Source: Cliona cf. orientalis (taxonomy: Eukaryota; Porifera; Demospongiae; Clionaida; Clionaidae). From it: DNA of 64,000 nt. Below the pieces are notes generated by a model. That model saw only the letters and a list, made by a program, of their open reading frames with translations. It did no database searches and was not told the DNA's origin. The DNA lies in assembly GCA_963930775.1 (NCBI GenBank), contig OZ005695.1, positions 1,178,001-1,242,000 on the forward strand. The letters run 5' to 3'. The position numbers were made by a program, and so were the translations under genes. Within the stretch, counting starts at the first letter, position 1, and each line of letters starts with the position of its first letter. Below are positions 1-17,273 of the stretch, in pieces.

Positions 1-171
1 AATCGTTGTGCACTATGATAATATGTGTGCTTCATGTCTTTCCCCCTCCCTCCACAGTGATTAACAAATTAAAACTGCTCAATATCTATTCCTAACTGAA
101 AAAGCACATAAAAACTCTACTTAAAACTAGAACACACAATATCAAAGACACGTGCACACACACACATTCAG

Positions 172-6218
<6,047 letters not shown>

Positions 6219-6492
6219 TAATTATGAACAATTTTATGTTTTTATTTGTGCACACCCCATAAGGCAGTTGTCCCAGGGGCCATTATCCATAACACTCTTC
6301 ACCAGAAAAAAAGCATTGCAATGGGTTCTTCACACACGTGTTCAACACATTGCCTGTAATAACAAGGAGTACTATAGTGTGTACATGCGCATGCTAATTG
6401 CGTCAACGTGCTCACCATGTGCACTGCATATGCGCTGCACTTTGATCTGGTCACACGATGACGTCACATGGCGATCGACTGATCGTTCGTCG

Positions 6493-6499
6493 TATAAAA
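6493..6499 (+). promoter_or_regulatory. TATA box of the small gene at 6831
   Basis: TATAAAA lies in the short gap downstream of RNASEH2A. A transcript starting about 30 bp downstream could splice from the donor ATT|GTAAGT at 6617/6618 to the acceptor AACAG at 6720, giving an untranslated first exon for the ORF at 6831. Confidence 0.45.
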
Positions 6500-6830
6500 A
6501 CTTCTGGACGGTTCATCGCTCCAGTTCAAAAAAGTAAACAGGCTATCCTTCTGTGTGCTGATCGCTTCTGCTCTTTTTTTTTTCCAGAAGAGTGTCGTCT
6601 TTCCGACTGTGCACATTGTAAGTTGGAGTTTGGAATTGCATACGTCAGCTAGTGCACGTATATGTATACAAGCATATTATACGTAGGTGCTATCCGTTGT
6701 ATGATAATTTTTGTAAACAGGAGATATTTTGTACAAGAACCCAAACGATTTATTATGATAACCCCCTCCTCCCAACCAATGCATACACTATCGATACAGC
6801 ATCGAAAGTGAAAAGATAAACTTCAATCAA

Positions 6831-7151
6831 TTGACAATCGACTCTTCTATCGTCCAAATCTTCAGCACTCGCAAGAAAGTGAATATTAGAGATATACTTG
6901 AAGCCAGAAAAATGTCGTTACAAGACGTGGCAACGAAAGTATTGGCAGTTCCCTTGAACTTGTTGATTGCCATCTTGCTACTGCCAATGATGGTCATAGA
7001 GTACCTTCTAGATGGACTGAATTTCGTAGCTAGTATTGGATCTTTTCTACAGTGTGAGGATAAAGCTACGGCATTCAAGTTCATCACAGCTTATCAAACT
7101 GGTGCACTGTTGAAGACCAAATTTCCTAACAGTATAGCTGTCAGATCATAG
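6831..7151 (+). CDS. Unrecognised small protein with a hydrophobic segment
   Basis: An ORF of 106 codons that I cannot assign to a family. Translation could start at 6831 (MTIDSSIVQ) or at 6912 (MSLQDVATK). The middle carries a hydrophobic stretch, VPLNLLIAILLLPMMVIEYL, long enough to span or dip into a membrane, followed by a more polar tail ending in IAVRS. It sits between RNASEH2A and the 3' end of the homeodomain gene, behind a TATA box and a plausible untranslated exon. Coding status is a guess from this context and from length; no homologue came to mind. Confidence 0.4.
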   Translation: MTIDSSIVQIFSTRKKVNIRDILEARKMSLQDVATKVLAVPLNLLIAILLLPMMVIEYLLDGLNFVASIGSFLQCEDKATAFKFITAYQTGALLKTKFPNSIAVRS

Positions 7152-7414
7152 TACACAACTTTTTTTATGTATGTGTGTGTGTTGTGCTCTGCAAATTATT
7201 AATCTCCATTGTATCACTTGGGTCATTGATGTTTTGTAATCCATCAAAAATCATAACTCTCATGTAGCTATTTTTTATGGCCCAAGTCTGTCAGTCGTTC
7301 TGTACATGCGCAAGGCCATGTTGTATGTATATGTCCCCACCAATTTGGTGCCCCTGTCATTAACAGACCTTTGATTATAATCACAGTGCTGAAGATTCCA
7401 ATTATTGCCTGTGG

Positions 7415-7420
7415 TTTATT
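7415..7420 (-). terminator. Poly(A) signal candidate for the homeodomain gene
   Basis: The minus strand reads AATAAA about 400 bases beyond the TAG at 7819-7821. It is the nearest canonical signal seen. Confidence 0.35.
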
Positions 7421-7818
7421 TGTTGTTATGAATATCTTTAAAGATAATTGGCCATTACGTAATCATTATGTAATGGAAGTCAGGAGATGATCTTGAATTT
7501 GAAACATGAAGTACAATGTATGCGATATCAAGAATACAATTATTCTTGGCGACATGCATAATTATGCATAGAAAAATTGAAATTGAAACATAAATAGAAC
7601 AGCAATAATAGATGGTAAATTTTACCTGGCTGTAGTCCTGTAAAATTGAAAATAATATGTTCACATGTAGCAAATGTGAAAGTCGGCCAATAGTGAAATG
7701 TATGAGATTTTTTGCTTTCACTGAAGCAGGGGTATACTTTCTGATTGTAAAGTGACAGTGGAAATTACTAGTGAGTGAGTGACAGCATTGCTTGAAAATT
7801 ATGATAATCTCTTTTTTC

Positions 7819-10800
7819 CTAGTGTAATCCATTAACTTGATTACCAGGGGTTCCCCCTCCAGCCACCACGTTGGTCAGTTCGGGCATAGACACGGGACCA
7901 TCGGTCGTCAGAGCCGCAAGTAGTCCGTCACTCTCTCCTCTCAGACCTCCTAGGCCGTGACTCCCCCCACTAATGCTCGCCCCTGACGTAATGAGAGTTA
8001 AATTACTAGTCGTTGAAGCAGCGGCAGCAGCCAAGGAGAAAGGGTTGACCGTTAGCATGGTCGTGATCGGAGGAGGGGTGGAGTTGGGGTTCGCACTCGA
8101 GCTCACGGCTGCCGATTTGACAATGATCTCCAACTCTTGGCCTTCCTTCATGCGCTGGACGTCCTTGTCTTTCCTCACCCAGACGTTGGGTAGTTTGCGA
8201 ATCTTGGCTATCTCGTGCGGTACCAGTTCCAACTCCTCGCAGCAAGACTTGAGCAGAGAGGAGTAGCTCAGAGAGGGTACCTCAACTTCGACGAAATCAC
8301 TCTCTCCACTCCCTGAGACACGAACTTTCACGAGGAGTGACTCTCCCCCCGATCGTTGCTGTTGCTGGTGCTGTTGCTGCGATTGGGAGGAAGAGTTGCT
8401 ATTGTTCGAGGCACTACTAGTGCTGGTGATGACCGTCTGTGGGATGGCCAGAGAGGACGAGGATCCAGATGTCGACGACGATAGCAAGGGCGGAGTGAGC
8501 TGCAGCGCATGATGGGAGGTGGCCAGGGACGACTGGGGCGGCAGCTGGGGCTGGGGGATGGATACGGAGATGCTGTGGCCGTGATGATGATGCTGGGGTT
8601 GAAGTGGCGGTGGAGGTGGCTGTGATGGAGGAGCCTGCTGTTGAACTGGTTGAGAATGGGGTACGGGAGGAAGCTGGATTGATAGACTGCCAGAGACAGC
8701 TGCACAAAAAGAAGGGGGGAGGAGAGTATAAAGGTGAAGAAAAAGGATAGAGGAGATTAGAGAGGGGGTTAGGGGTGGGACAAAGGGAAAAGAGAAAGGG
8801 AGATTAGAGAGATAAAGGGAGAAGAGAAAGGAGAGGGGAGATTAGAAAGGGGGTTAGGGGTGGGACAAAGGGAGAAGGGAAAGGAGAGAGGGGGATAGAA
8901 AGAAGTTGCATAAATGAGGTGGGCCATGGGAGAGTCAGTAGGAAAGTAGGAGGAAAGGATGGGTGGAGCAAGAAGGAAAGGGAGGGGCACCAAGCCTGAA
9001 GTGGGTGTGGCATAAATTAGGGCCACACTTAGAAAATGGGATGGTCAAATAAATTAGGGAAACACTACACCAGGATAGACTAATGAGGTGGTGATGAAAT
9101 CATCAGTGCAAAGTATAACAATAAGAACATTCAAAGATACTGGTCAAGAACTAGACAGAGTGGAGACTTAGTCTGCAGGCAACTAGCCCCACTTATTTGC
9201 CTACAAAGGAGATAGGGTGTACAGAAGGCTGGGGGAGGGGAAGGGGAGAGAGAGAGCCCACAACTTCAGACTTGCAGATTTCACAACAATACTGGGATAG
9301 GGAGGGGGCAGTTTAAGACACACTATTATTAAGTTGGGAATTATATCAGCAGAGAGAGAGAGAGAGAAGGGAGAGGAGAGAGAGAGAGATAGACCGTGAC
9401 TAAAGTAACTGTGCCTACAAAAGATCTGGGACACTTTGGAGTGGGCACACAAACTATTAAGTTCCAACAATAATAAAAAAGATTGGTAAGTTCCAAAGGT
9501 TAGTAGCTGTTTCATTGTCACCCAGACTGGGAATTTTCAACAGAAGCATGCAGAGAAATAGCCCATGACTAAGACACTGCTTCCACAAAATTCCAGGGTG
9601 CAGAGAAAATTTCTAAGATATACGTAGTTCCTCTTGGTACCAGACATGAATTGTGTCATATAGCTATACTACAGTGATTTCAGGCAGGGAGGGAGGAGGG
9701 GGAGGGAGAAAGAGCTCAGGAATAAGGACACTGACTGAGTCCACAAAAGACAGTGGTGCATAGCAGGCAGGGAAAATTTCCAGTTCCTATAGGTACCAAT
9801 TATTATGCCAGGGATTTTTTTTAAAGCAAGTTTGCAGGGAAGGAGGGGGAGAGAGGAGAGAGACAGGCCATGACTAAGATACTGTGTGTCACAAAAGATG
9901 GGGGCATTTTGGAGTTGACAGGGTAATTTTGGGGACCACATCGCAATAACAAACAGGGAAGTTTCAAAGTAAACTTGGTGAGGAAGAGGGGGAGGAGAGA
10001 GGGGGGAGAGGAGAGAGATCGGCCATGACTAAGACACTGTATCAACAAAAAATGGGACTTATAGGGGACATTACCATCATAATGTGAGTGAGTGAGAGAG
10101 AGAGAGAGGTCGCCTATGACTAAAATACAACACCTATAAGATAATATTATGTAAGATTTGAGTAGAGCAGGGACGTTCTGACCACTATTATACTGATAAG
10201 ATTTCAAAGCTACTGTATATACAGAGAGAGAGAGAGAGAGGAGAGGAGAGACATCGCCCGTGACTAGAACACTATCTATCAAAGATTGCAGGCATGGAGC
10301 AGAACGGTACAGCTTTCAAATTCAACGGAATTTTATAAGGGGCAGTGAGGAGAGAGAAGATAATTTAGTCAATGATAAACCTCACAACAAAATTAACATA
10401 CACAACAATTAATAGAAGAGTATTCTTAGAATGAGAGCAGCTAAAAGTTTCAAGTTCTTTATGCAAACATATTATTTTAAAGCGTGTAGAAAGGGGGGCT
10501 AATTTTCACTCTTTTCCTGAACAAGGATTAAGATCTGGATATACTACTCAAGTGATCAAAACAGAGTTAAACCAATAGTAGTACCTTAGTGATTTTGAAA
10601 TGAAAACACATAACAACAAGGCTTCTCTCAAATCTTCATCACTTTGGCACAGGTGACCAGCAATAATTTTATCTCTAGGGTTTCTAATTTCTCAGTGCAA
10701 TAACCTAATTAAATCAATACCAATGCTCAGGTGACACACAGACCTACACACTTGCATCAGCTAGGATTTTCGGCGCACTTTTATCACAAATGAGGGGGCG

Positions 10801-13800
10801 GAGAGCTAGATGTAGGTAGCTACGTAGACGAACGGACACAGTGTGTGGGTGGGTGTGGTTTTGCCTGACATGGCCATGGGAGCACATCATCTATTTGGAA
10901 TTCCATGATATTCAAGCGCTAATACTCAGAGGTCATGAATTTAAAAAAAAAGTAATAAGATGAGTGGGCCTCCTGTTAACTGTCTGTGATAAGGCTCCTG
11001 GTTACCTCTCCCCAACAATGGACAGTAATCATATTTGATCCCTCAGAGTGGGCGTAGCTATTTAGAAGCCAGGCTCCTTGATTCTGCCCATGGGGAGGGG
11101 AAGGGTCTGGGAGTTGTGTCTCTGGGGTTATTTGCAGAGAAGGAAGAGAAGAGGCAGAAAGGCGTGAGGTAAGATGATGGGGGGCATACATGTGTGTGTA
11201 CATGTCATTGTGTGGCCTACAGGATCTGCTCAGAGACACCGAATATTTACCAGACACTCTGACAGAGTTACATGTACAGTACAGGTAATTATAAGCTTAG
11301 AGGGACAGGTAGTATTGTAGTTACACAGCTATCTGAGAAAATGCACCCTGCGGTAGACAAAATGATTACATGTAGGGAGCTAGTACCTACATCCTGCCCG
11401 GCTGGCCTCTCAAAAGCTTGGGCTGATAAATACAGGGATGGTGAAGGAGACGGGCTAGGTGGCTCGCTGGAGTGGGGAGGGGGGGGGGCAGCAGGCGCCT
11501 GCCTAGAGGACTCGGAGGAAGGATTCTCGGAGACTCTATTGTCAAGCATTGACAGTGACGCATATAAAAGGCTAGGCCACATGTATAATACATGCACATA
11601 CATGTATGTTATGTACATGTACATGTACATGTAAATGTACATGTAGGCGAGAGAAGCGAAGAAAATATAGTATGGGATAGAGATGAAATAACCGTTTACT
11701 CGAATAAAGAGCTCCATCTCTAGTAGCTTTAATAATTATTATGAATAATTAAGTGTTGGTTGAATAATTAATTAAAAGGGCTGTGATTTCGCCAGTCCCA
11801 AGAAGGTGGATTAATTGGAGCGTGAGACACCTGGCGAAGTTTTGACGGAAAGGCAGAGCGAGGGCGGCAGGGAAAGGACCCGGAATATTATGTAAATAGC
11901 AACAACTAGGATAGACAACTTGCTTGAGAAAGTGACGGTGACTTCAGCTATAAACCATGCCACCCTATACAAATGAATAAGAGTACAGATGCAGGGATTT
12001 ATTTTGAGGCTGGGAAGTGCTGCCATTTCCCACCCACTGTGGTCGATTCTCTGTGCATATGGATTTCTCAAGTGTACATGGAGAATAGTACTAAGTTATT
12101 CATTGAAATCCCCCCCCCCCCTTCCCTCGATCCTAAAGAATCAACAGTTGACCGTCATGTAACAAGCCCTGTACGTACATGTACATGCATCTATGGATGG
12201 ATCTACACTACTATACTACATGGGAAAGTGGGATAATAATACAGGCCCGGTAAAATAAATTGAAATTTAGGCTCAGAATAGAAACAAAATCCCCCTCTTC
12301 CCTGCAGTGGTCAGGGAGCTCACTTGAATTGAAAGAAGGACAAGGATACTACTACATGCACCAACCAAGCCCCTACCAGTACAGCCACCAGGTGAGATGA
12401 ATGGACTAGCCAGGTTTCAGTTTAGGGGAGGCCAGAGTAGTGAGTGAGAGAGAGAGAGAGATAGAGAGAGAGAGAGGAATGAAAGGACCTTGGGGGAAAT
12501 GAAGCAGCCCCAGGTGAGTGGGCCCACTTCCAGGTCATGGCTGTGTCAGTGAAAGGTGAAGGGGTAGGTCAAGTGAGGTCAGTGGAGATGGCATGCATGG
12601 GGCCAGTCAAGTCATACCTATGGCTCCAGGTTTGTTATGTCAGCCCACGTAAGCTTGGGTACATGACCTCTACTGGATAGATCTGGTCAGCTATAGTACA
12701 TGTAGAGATAGTGCTTTGGTATGTTGGATGAAGGGAAGTGTGTCATTTGGTAGAGACAGAGTTCTCTCCCTCACTTCCTTCCTCCTCCTCTATCTCTCTT
12801 TCTCTCTCTCTCTCTGTCTCTCTCTCCCTCCCTCCCTTACATCACAAAGTCAAACATTAATTAGCTAAGCAGCTTACCTGACTCAGTGCACACTCTCTTG
12901 GGCTCAGGTAGTGATAAATGAGTTGCCAATGTCCGGCCAAGACTAGACAGATTAGATGTACTAGGTTGCGCCGATGACATCACCACCGACGAATCAGAAG
13001 ACAGCGCTGACGGAGTCGACAGTCCCATTGATGTCATGTTAGTGGGTAAACTTGGGATGTTAGGAATGGTGGGGACTGGGGGTAGATTTCCTTGTGAGAT
13101 TTTTTCAACAAACTTCTCAGCCGATTTCACTGCAGTCGGTCTTCTTCTATTGCGAATCCAATTCTGCATTATGCATGGATGAGGAGAGAGAGAGATAGAG
13201 AGAAAGAGAAATAGAGACAGAGAGAGAGAAAGAAAGAAAGAGATAAAATGAATGCATTTACGACGTACGTACTTGCAAATGTACGAGTGTTGTGTGTTTG
13301 TATAATAGAGATTTCAATGGTAGATTGTTCCATTGAAAGAGGACCCATTCATACATTGTCTCTGCATATTTCGACGCTGTACGTAAGGCCTTATCTCTCT
13401 ATTCTTGTAAAACAACATTGTAGAAATCACTCAAACGCATACCGAGCCCCCAACATACGCAAATGTACACATGTATGGCTGCATGCAATCACTAAGCAGT
13501 TCAAATACATAGTAGATACCGGACACTTGCATAAATCCAAAATTAACACACAATAGTCACTACTACTGGCGCTGTTAAACTGATGTCAAACATCATGTAC
13601 TTTATGCATGCATGCACATGATATTATAGTATTAACTAGATGTAGATGACATTAGCGATTCGGGAAGAAATTTTTGTGTATTTTAGAATCATGCAGGTTT
13701 AGCTAAACTCCTAAAAAACTTCAATTTATTGGCTGCAAAAAGTAATAATTTTGGCTACGTAGTGATCTGCTCAAATGTCTCATACCTTGTTTTCTTCCTC

Positions 13801-15004
13801 TTCGGTGAGATGATTATGCTCGTGCCTACAACTGGCGATGTAATCGTTGACCGTACTGATCCGAGCCTTACAATCGAGTTTGACGCATTTCCAGAAAACT
13901 CGACCATTTTCGCCATTTCGCACTCTATAGTAGGCATATCCGTTATGCATGAGAGCATTGCCCCCCTTACGGGTAGACACATACTTGCAACGCTCTCTAG
14001 TAGTCATGAAGCACAATTTCTTAATAATTATTTATAAATAATAGTATACTCCAGTAAGCAGTAACCAGTAGCAGAATAGCAATAATAATTATTCTTTCAT
14101 CAGCAACAATCATAGATTCTTCAATTCAGATCTTGCTTCCATAGATTCTAGCATGACTTATTTTATGCTGAATCAGGTAAATCTTCCTTGACTGAACTGT
14201 AGTTAGTACTAAGAACTTGTCCTATTAAATATACACACTGCTAAGTGTACTCACTATGACCTAGTCAAAGCTCGTTTACACTAGAACTACGCTATTTAGG
14301 CTGATTCGATTGCACTAGCAACTGCGTGGTGGACGCGGACAACGGTGCAAAGATGAGATGATGACACTGGCGCACGTATACTGCGGTTACTCTATATAAT
14401 ACCCCACGTTGGTTTTGTGGGGGTAGGTTTCTGGGGAATCACCGCCCACCGGTTGAACCCCGATCGATTGATACCAACTGACCGCTAGATTTTCGATGGA
14501 ATGCGCGCACCGAGCTAGAAAGTGAAAACAAACTACAAAAACGCAAAAACCGCCCCAAACTAGCCCATCGCATAGCATCGCATCTACAATACACGCATGT
14601 ACCTTCACAACGGATATGTCCAGGCCTGTCTTTTCGGCTGCAGCCGTGTGAAGGTGGTTGAGCATGAGCGACGCGCTTGTCATTCCGCAGCGATAGAACT
14701 CCTCCAGGATGGTCCGCTGGTAGATGTTGATCAAGGTGCGCCTGCGTACGTCGAAGGTGATGTTGCCGGAAGGTAGCAGCCCGTGTACGGAACCGCCAGC
14801 ACCGCCGCTCGAGACCCCGCTCTCGTCTCCGACATGCTCGATCTCGATATCTCCCTCTCCTTCGCTGCTTTCCCCGCCAGTGCCACCCGCGCTGCTGCTG
14901 GCCGATCCCTCTCGATCGCCAGCTAGCGCCGCGGGTGGGTCGTCAGTATCTTCGATCTCTTGCGTAATCACAGTCAACTGTACTTTCTCTGGCTCCTTGG
15001 TCAT
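7819..15004 (-). CDS. Divergent homeodomain protein with ANKRD40-type C-terminal domain
   Basis: Three exons on the minus strand, 15004-14603, 13163-12878 and 8699-7819, give 522 codons with matching phases. Residues 1-86 are acidic and Ser/Gly-rich. Residues about 87-146 form an atypical homeodomain, split by intron 1 inside helix 3: LEEFYRCGM, then VVK|NWIRNRRRP, keeping W136, N139 and R141 at the canonical W48, N51 and R53 positions. The loop region is about five residues longer than in a standard homeodomain. A His/Gln/Pro/Ser-rich linker follows. Residues about 351-424 (DFVEVEVPSLSYSSLLK, IRKLPNVWVRKDKDVQ) are clearly the C-terminal domain of ANKRD40, and about 80 percent identical to that of the neighbouring ANKRD40 gene. 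It is probably a nuclear DNA-binding regulator. The combination is one I do not know from other genes. It shares a 162-bp head-to-head promoter with ANKRD40. Confidence 0.8.
8755..8895. repeat. Imperfect purine-rich tandem duplication
   Basis: Two copies of a segment with GATTAGA-AGGGGGTTAGGGG and TGGGACAAAGGGA, starting at about 8755 and 8840, in an intron. Confidence 0.7.
9345..10290. repeat. Degenerate ~150-bp intronic satellite, seven units
   Basis: Each unit has a GA-rich block followed by a conserved core close to GCCCATGACTAAGACACTG and then ACAAAAG. Cores are anchored at about 9397, 9566, 9717, 9871, 10026, 10117 and 10261. Spacings are 144-169 bp, except one of about 90 bp. Units differ by many substitutions, so the array is old. 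Confidence 0.75.
13780..14007 (-). CDS. FLYWCH-type zinc-finger exon inside the homeodomain gene's first intron
   Basis: On the same strand as the host gene, an exon-like ORF starting at ATG 14007 encodes one FLYWCH zinc finger. The features seen are ALMHNGYAYYRVR, FWKC, a following C, and the pair HEHNH. These fit the F-L-Y-W-C-H pattern and its C2H2 ligands. A donor AAG|GTATGAG at about 13788 is in phase 0, so it could join the second host exon (NWIRNRRRP, also phase 0). A transcript starting here would then carry a FLYWCH finger instead of the N-terminal part of the homeodomain. TATAAATA lies about 25 bp upstream of the ATG. FLYWCH fingers also occur in MULE transposases, so it may be a transposon remnant or an exapted piece. 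The sequence does not decide between these. Confidence 0.55.
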   Translation of the reverse strand: MTTRERCKYVSTRKGGNALMHNGYAYYRVRNGENGRVFWKCVKLDCKARISTVNDYIASCRHEHNHLTEEEENKV

Positions 15005-15166
15005 CTCTCACAACAAATCTCAACACTTTCTTACGTGGCTAGACAAAAGTAAGGATCTCTGATCTGTGTCACACCGATTGAACATCAAACCGTAAATGTG
15101 CTGTTTCGGATAAATAGAGACATTCCAGTCTTGTATGGTAAAGGTCGTCAGATCTGGGCCTGGATC
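15005..15166. promoter_or_regulatory. Bidirectional promoter, homeodomain gene / ANKRD40
   Basis: Only 162 bp separate the two start codons, which point away from each other. Both promoters must lie here or in the 5' UTRs. I see no TATA box. Confidence 0.65.
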
Positions 15167-15579
15167 ATGGAGTCAGAGGAAGCCCTGAGGGAGGCAGCCT
15201 GCATTGGTAATCTAAAGGCAGTCAAGAAACTGATTAATAGTGGAATAGGTATCAATTCTCAAAATGCCATGAATGGAATTGTGAGCATCAGAATTCAGTC
15301 CATGGCTGGCGCCATTTATTAAAATTTAATAATTAAGGTACCATTTAATTGCGTGGGCGTGAGCGTCAGGAATGGCTAATTCAATTAGCGAATCGTGAAG
15401 GGGCGTGGCCGAAGAGGCCATACGAGTGCTTTTGGTCGAAGGTGGGCGTGTCCAGAATCGGCCAGGGATGATTATGCGCGTGTAATTAGCGACCGGAAGT
15501 GGCCCCTGAAGAAAAGGCCGGTAATTGCCCACATCAAAGCAAGATCAAAGCATTCTTGCTTAACTATTAACCGCAACGA

Positions 15580-15619
<40 letters not shown>

Positions 15620-17100
15620 AATAGGCCTAATTAAGCGTGTGGGCGTGTTCCTGGCACTGTGTGGAGTGTGTGCGTGTGCGTTAATGCAGGTTTTATTGCT
15701 TCCGATTGGGCGTGGCTTCACGGGCCAGTGCTTGGACATCGGCGCCTGGGACTTGGCCTCGGCGATAGGTGGGCGTGTCCCGGAAGCGGTGGTGACCTTT
15801 GAACCCCGCGAGGAGGCTTTGGGGGCGTGGCAGGAGGTCAAAGGTGAGGCCATGTCTGTTAATGAGGCACTGTACGGCGGTGCGATCGAGGGGCCTGTAC
15901 GGCTGGACGGAAGCTGACGATGGTTTGAAGCGGATGTGGTTGCGATGACGTGTTGTTGCCCCGCCCACACAGGAAATGAGGTGAGCTCTTGCGTGGGCGG
16001 TGTGGCAGAACGGCCTCCAAGTGTTTGTGTGTGTTTTGGCCTTGAGGAAGCTGTGTGTTTTAATTGGGATTGATTGTGGGCTTCCGGTGGACATCCGGTG
16101 GTTAGTAGGCACTTGATTGAGAATGGTGGTCCTCGGGGAACAGGGTGGGGCTGTTTTGGGCGTGGCCTGGCCCCTCCCTTCCGGCTCGGCTTCCGGTCCA
16201 TGGAGGATATTAAATGAACACTTCCGGCTCTAGCAGCCACACCCCTGAGACCTGTGCAATTAAAAGGGCGTGGTTACACAGCATGCACCTCACTAATGAC
16301 TTTGATGTGGTTTAGGTGTCATATCCCCCACCTCACGCCCACGCAATTTAATGGTACCTTAATGGCTGACTATTTTTATCTCCTATAATATTAGGACTGC
16401 ATTGCACTGGGCTTGCAAACGGGGGCATGCAACGATTGTCCAAATCCTCCTTCAGAGTGGTGCAGATGTCAGCGTAAAGACCTTCAAGGGGGAACTCCCC
16501 TATGACCTCACCACTTCAACCGAAGTCCTAGCAGCACTAAAGATCGAACCAGACGAAGAATTCACCAAACGATGTTCGGAAGGGACGAGCCACTTGCCTA
16601 TTGTGCCCAACTACTTGAAAAGTCCTACGTTTCCATACGCTACCCAAGATTCAGATGACCTTGATACTGCAGCACAACCCTTCTTGTCATCACCTAAAGC
16701 AAGCATAGAAACTGATGTAAAGTCAACTAGCAAATATAGCAGCTACAAGTCGGAAAGAACTGGAGATGGTGTTGCCCACAAGTCTGCAGTAAGTGAGAGG
16801 AATGGTCATGGAAAAGATCTTGCTAGTATAAAGCCAAGCACTAATGTGACGACATCATCGATAATCATTCGAGCACGAGTCGCTGGAGGGGATACTAGTG
16901 TGGTCAATGATTTCGTTGAAGTTGAGGTGCCATCACTGAGTTACTCCTCTCTGCTCAAGTGTTGCTGTGAGGAGCTGGAAGTGCCACCTGAAGGTGTAGC
17001 CAGGATTAGAAAACTACCCAACGTGTGGATCAGGAAGGACAAAGACGTCCAACGCTTAACTGAGGGTCAAGAACTGGAAGTAATTCTCAAAATAGAATGA
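15167..17100 (+). CDS. ANKRD40: Ankyrin repeat domain-containing protein 40
   Basis: Two exons, 15167-15280 and 16395-17100. Exon 1 gives MESEEALREAACIGNLKAVK and continues through the first ankyrin helix pair to INSQNAMNG. Exon 2 starts TALHWACKRGHATIVQILL, a second ankyrin unit, followed by a polar Ser-rich linker. It ends with the diagnostic ANKRD40 C-terminal domain (DFVEVEVPSLSYSSLLK, IRKLPNVWIRKDKDVQRL) and TGA. The human protein has the same order. One oddity is that the visible donor ATT|GTGAGC leaves the frame one base out relative to exon 2, so the real junction, or one base of the sequence, is uncertain. The intron is almost wholly an inserted element. The cellular role of the protein is poorly known. 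Confidence 0.85.
15333..16362. mobile_element. 1-kb non-autonomous element with inverted ends and TTAA flanks
   Basis: The unit at 15337-16358 is bounded by about 27-bp inverted repeats starting GGTACCATTTAATTGCGTGG (one or two mismatches) and flanked on both sides by TTAA. A TTAA target site is the piggyBac rule, but the termini are not a typical piggyBac start, so the family is open. Inside are many GGGCGTGG words and a run of 33 A at 15583-15615. No transposase is present. It sits in the ANKRD40 intron, which would be only about 90 bp without it. Confidence 0.75.
15583..15615. repeat. Poly(A) homopolymer
   Basis: 33 consecutive A inside the TTAA-flanked element. Its position within the element does not suggest a retroposed tail. 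Confidence 0.95.
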
Positions 17101-17258
17101 TAATTATAATACACACAAAGAAGTAGAATCTGATAATAATGATGGCATGGTCATGATAATATCATTCCTATTTATAATATAATATATTAGGTGATATTCA
17201 AATCAATGGATGAAGGATAATATGGCATTCTTTGTCGTGATTAATACATCCTTAATAA

Positions 17259-17264
17259 TTTATT
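17259..17264 (-). terminator. Poly(A) signal candidate for SLC25A10
   Basis: The minus strand reads AATAAA about 10 bases beyond the TAA at 17274-17276. It implies a very short 3' UTR next to the convergent end of ANKRD40. Confidence 0.5.
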
Positions 17265-17273
17265 GAGCTCTAA

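Larger units (their letters stand above)
8700..12877 (-). other. 4.2-kb intron of the homeodomain gene
   Basis: No gene is visible. The first part (8710-9060) is purine-rich with an imperfect duplication of a GGGGGTTAGGGGTGGGACAA block. Then comes a degenerate array of about 150-bp units (9345-10290). Further on there are ACATGT repeats (11590-11645) and short GA and CT tracts (about 12440-12475 and 12795-12825). The ORFs here are low-complexity. Confidence 0.65.

Noticed and set aside
8328-8707. Two long ORFs overlapping exon 3 of the homeodomain gene in other frames
   Set aside because: The in-frame reading continues upstream of 8487 to the acceptor at 8700 and carries the known domain; these are shadows.
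15617-16240. 207-residue and 139-residue ORFs in the TTAA-flanked element
   Set aside because: They are Pro/His/Arg-rich with no domain, arise from GC-rich GGGCGTGG repeats, and sit on opposite strands without splice or start context.
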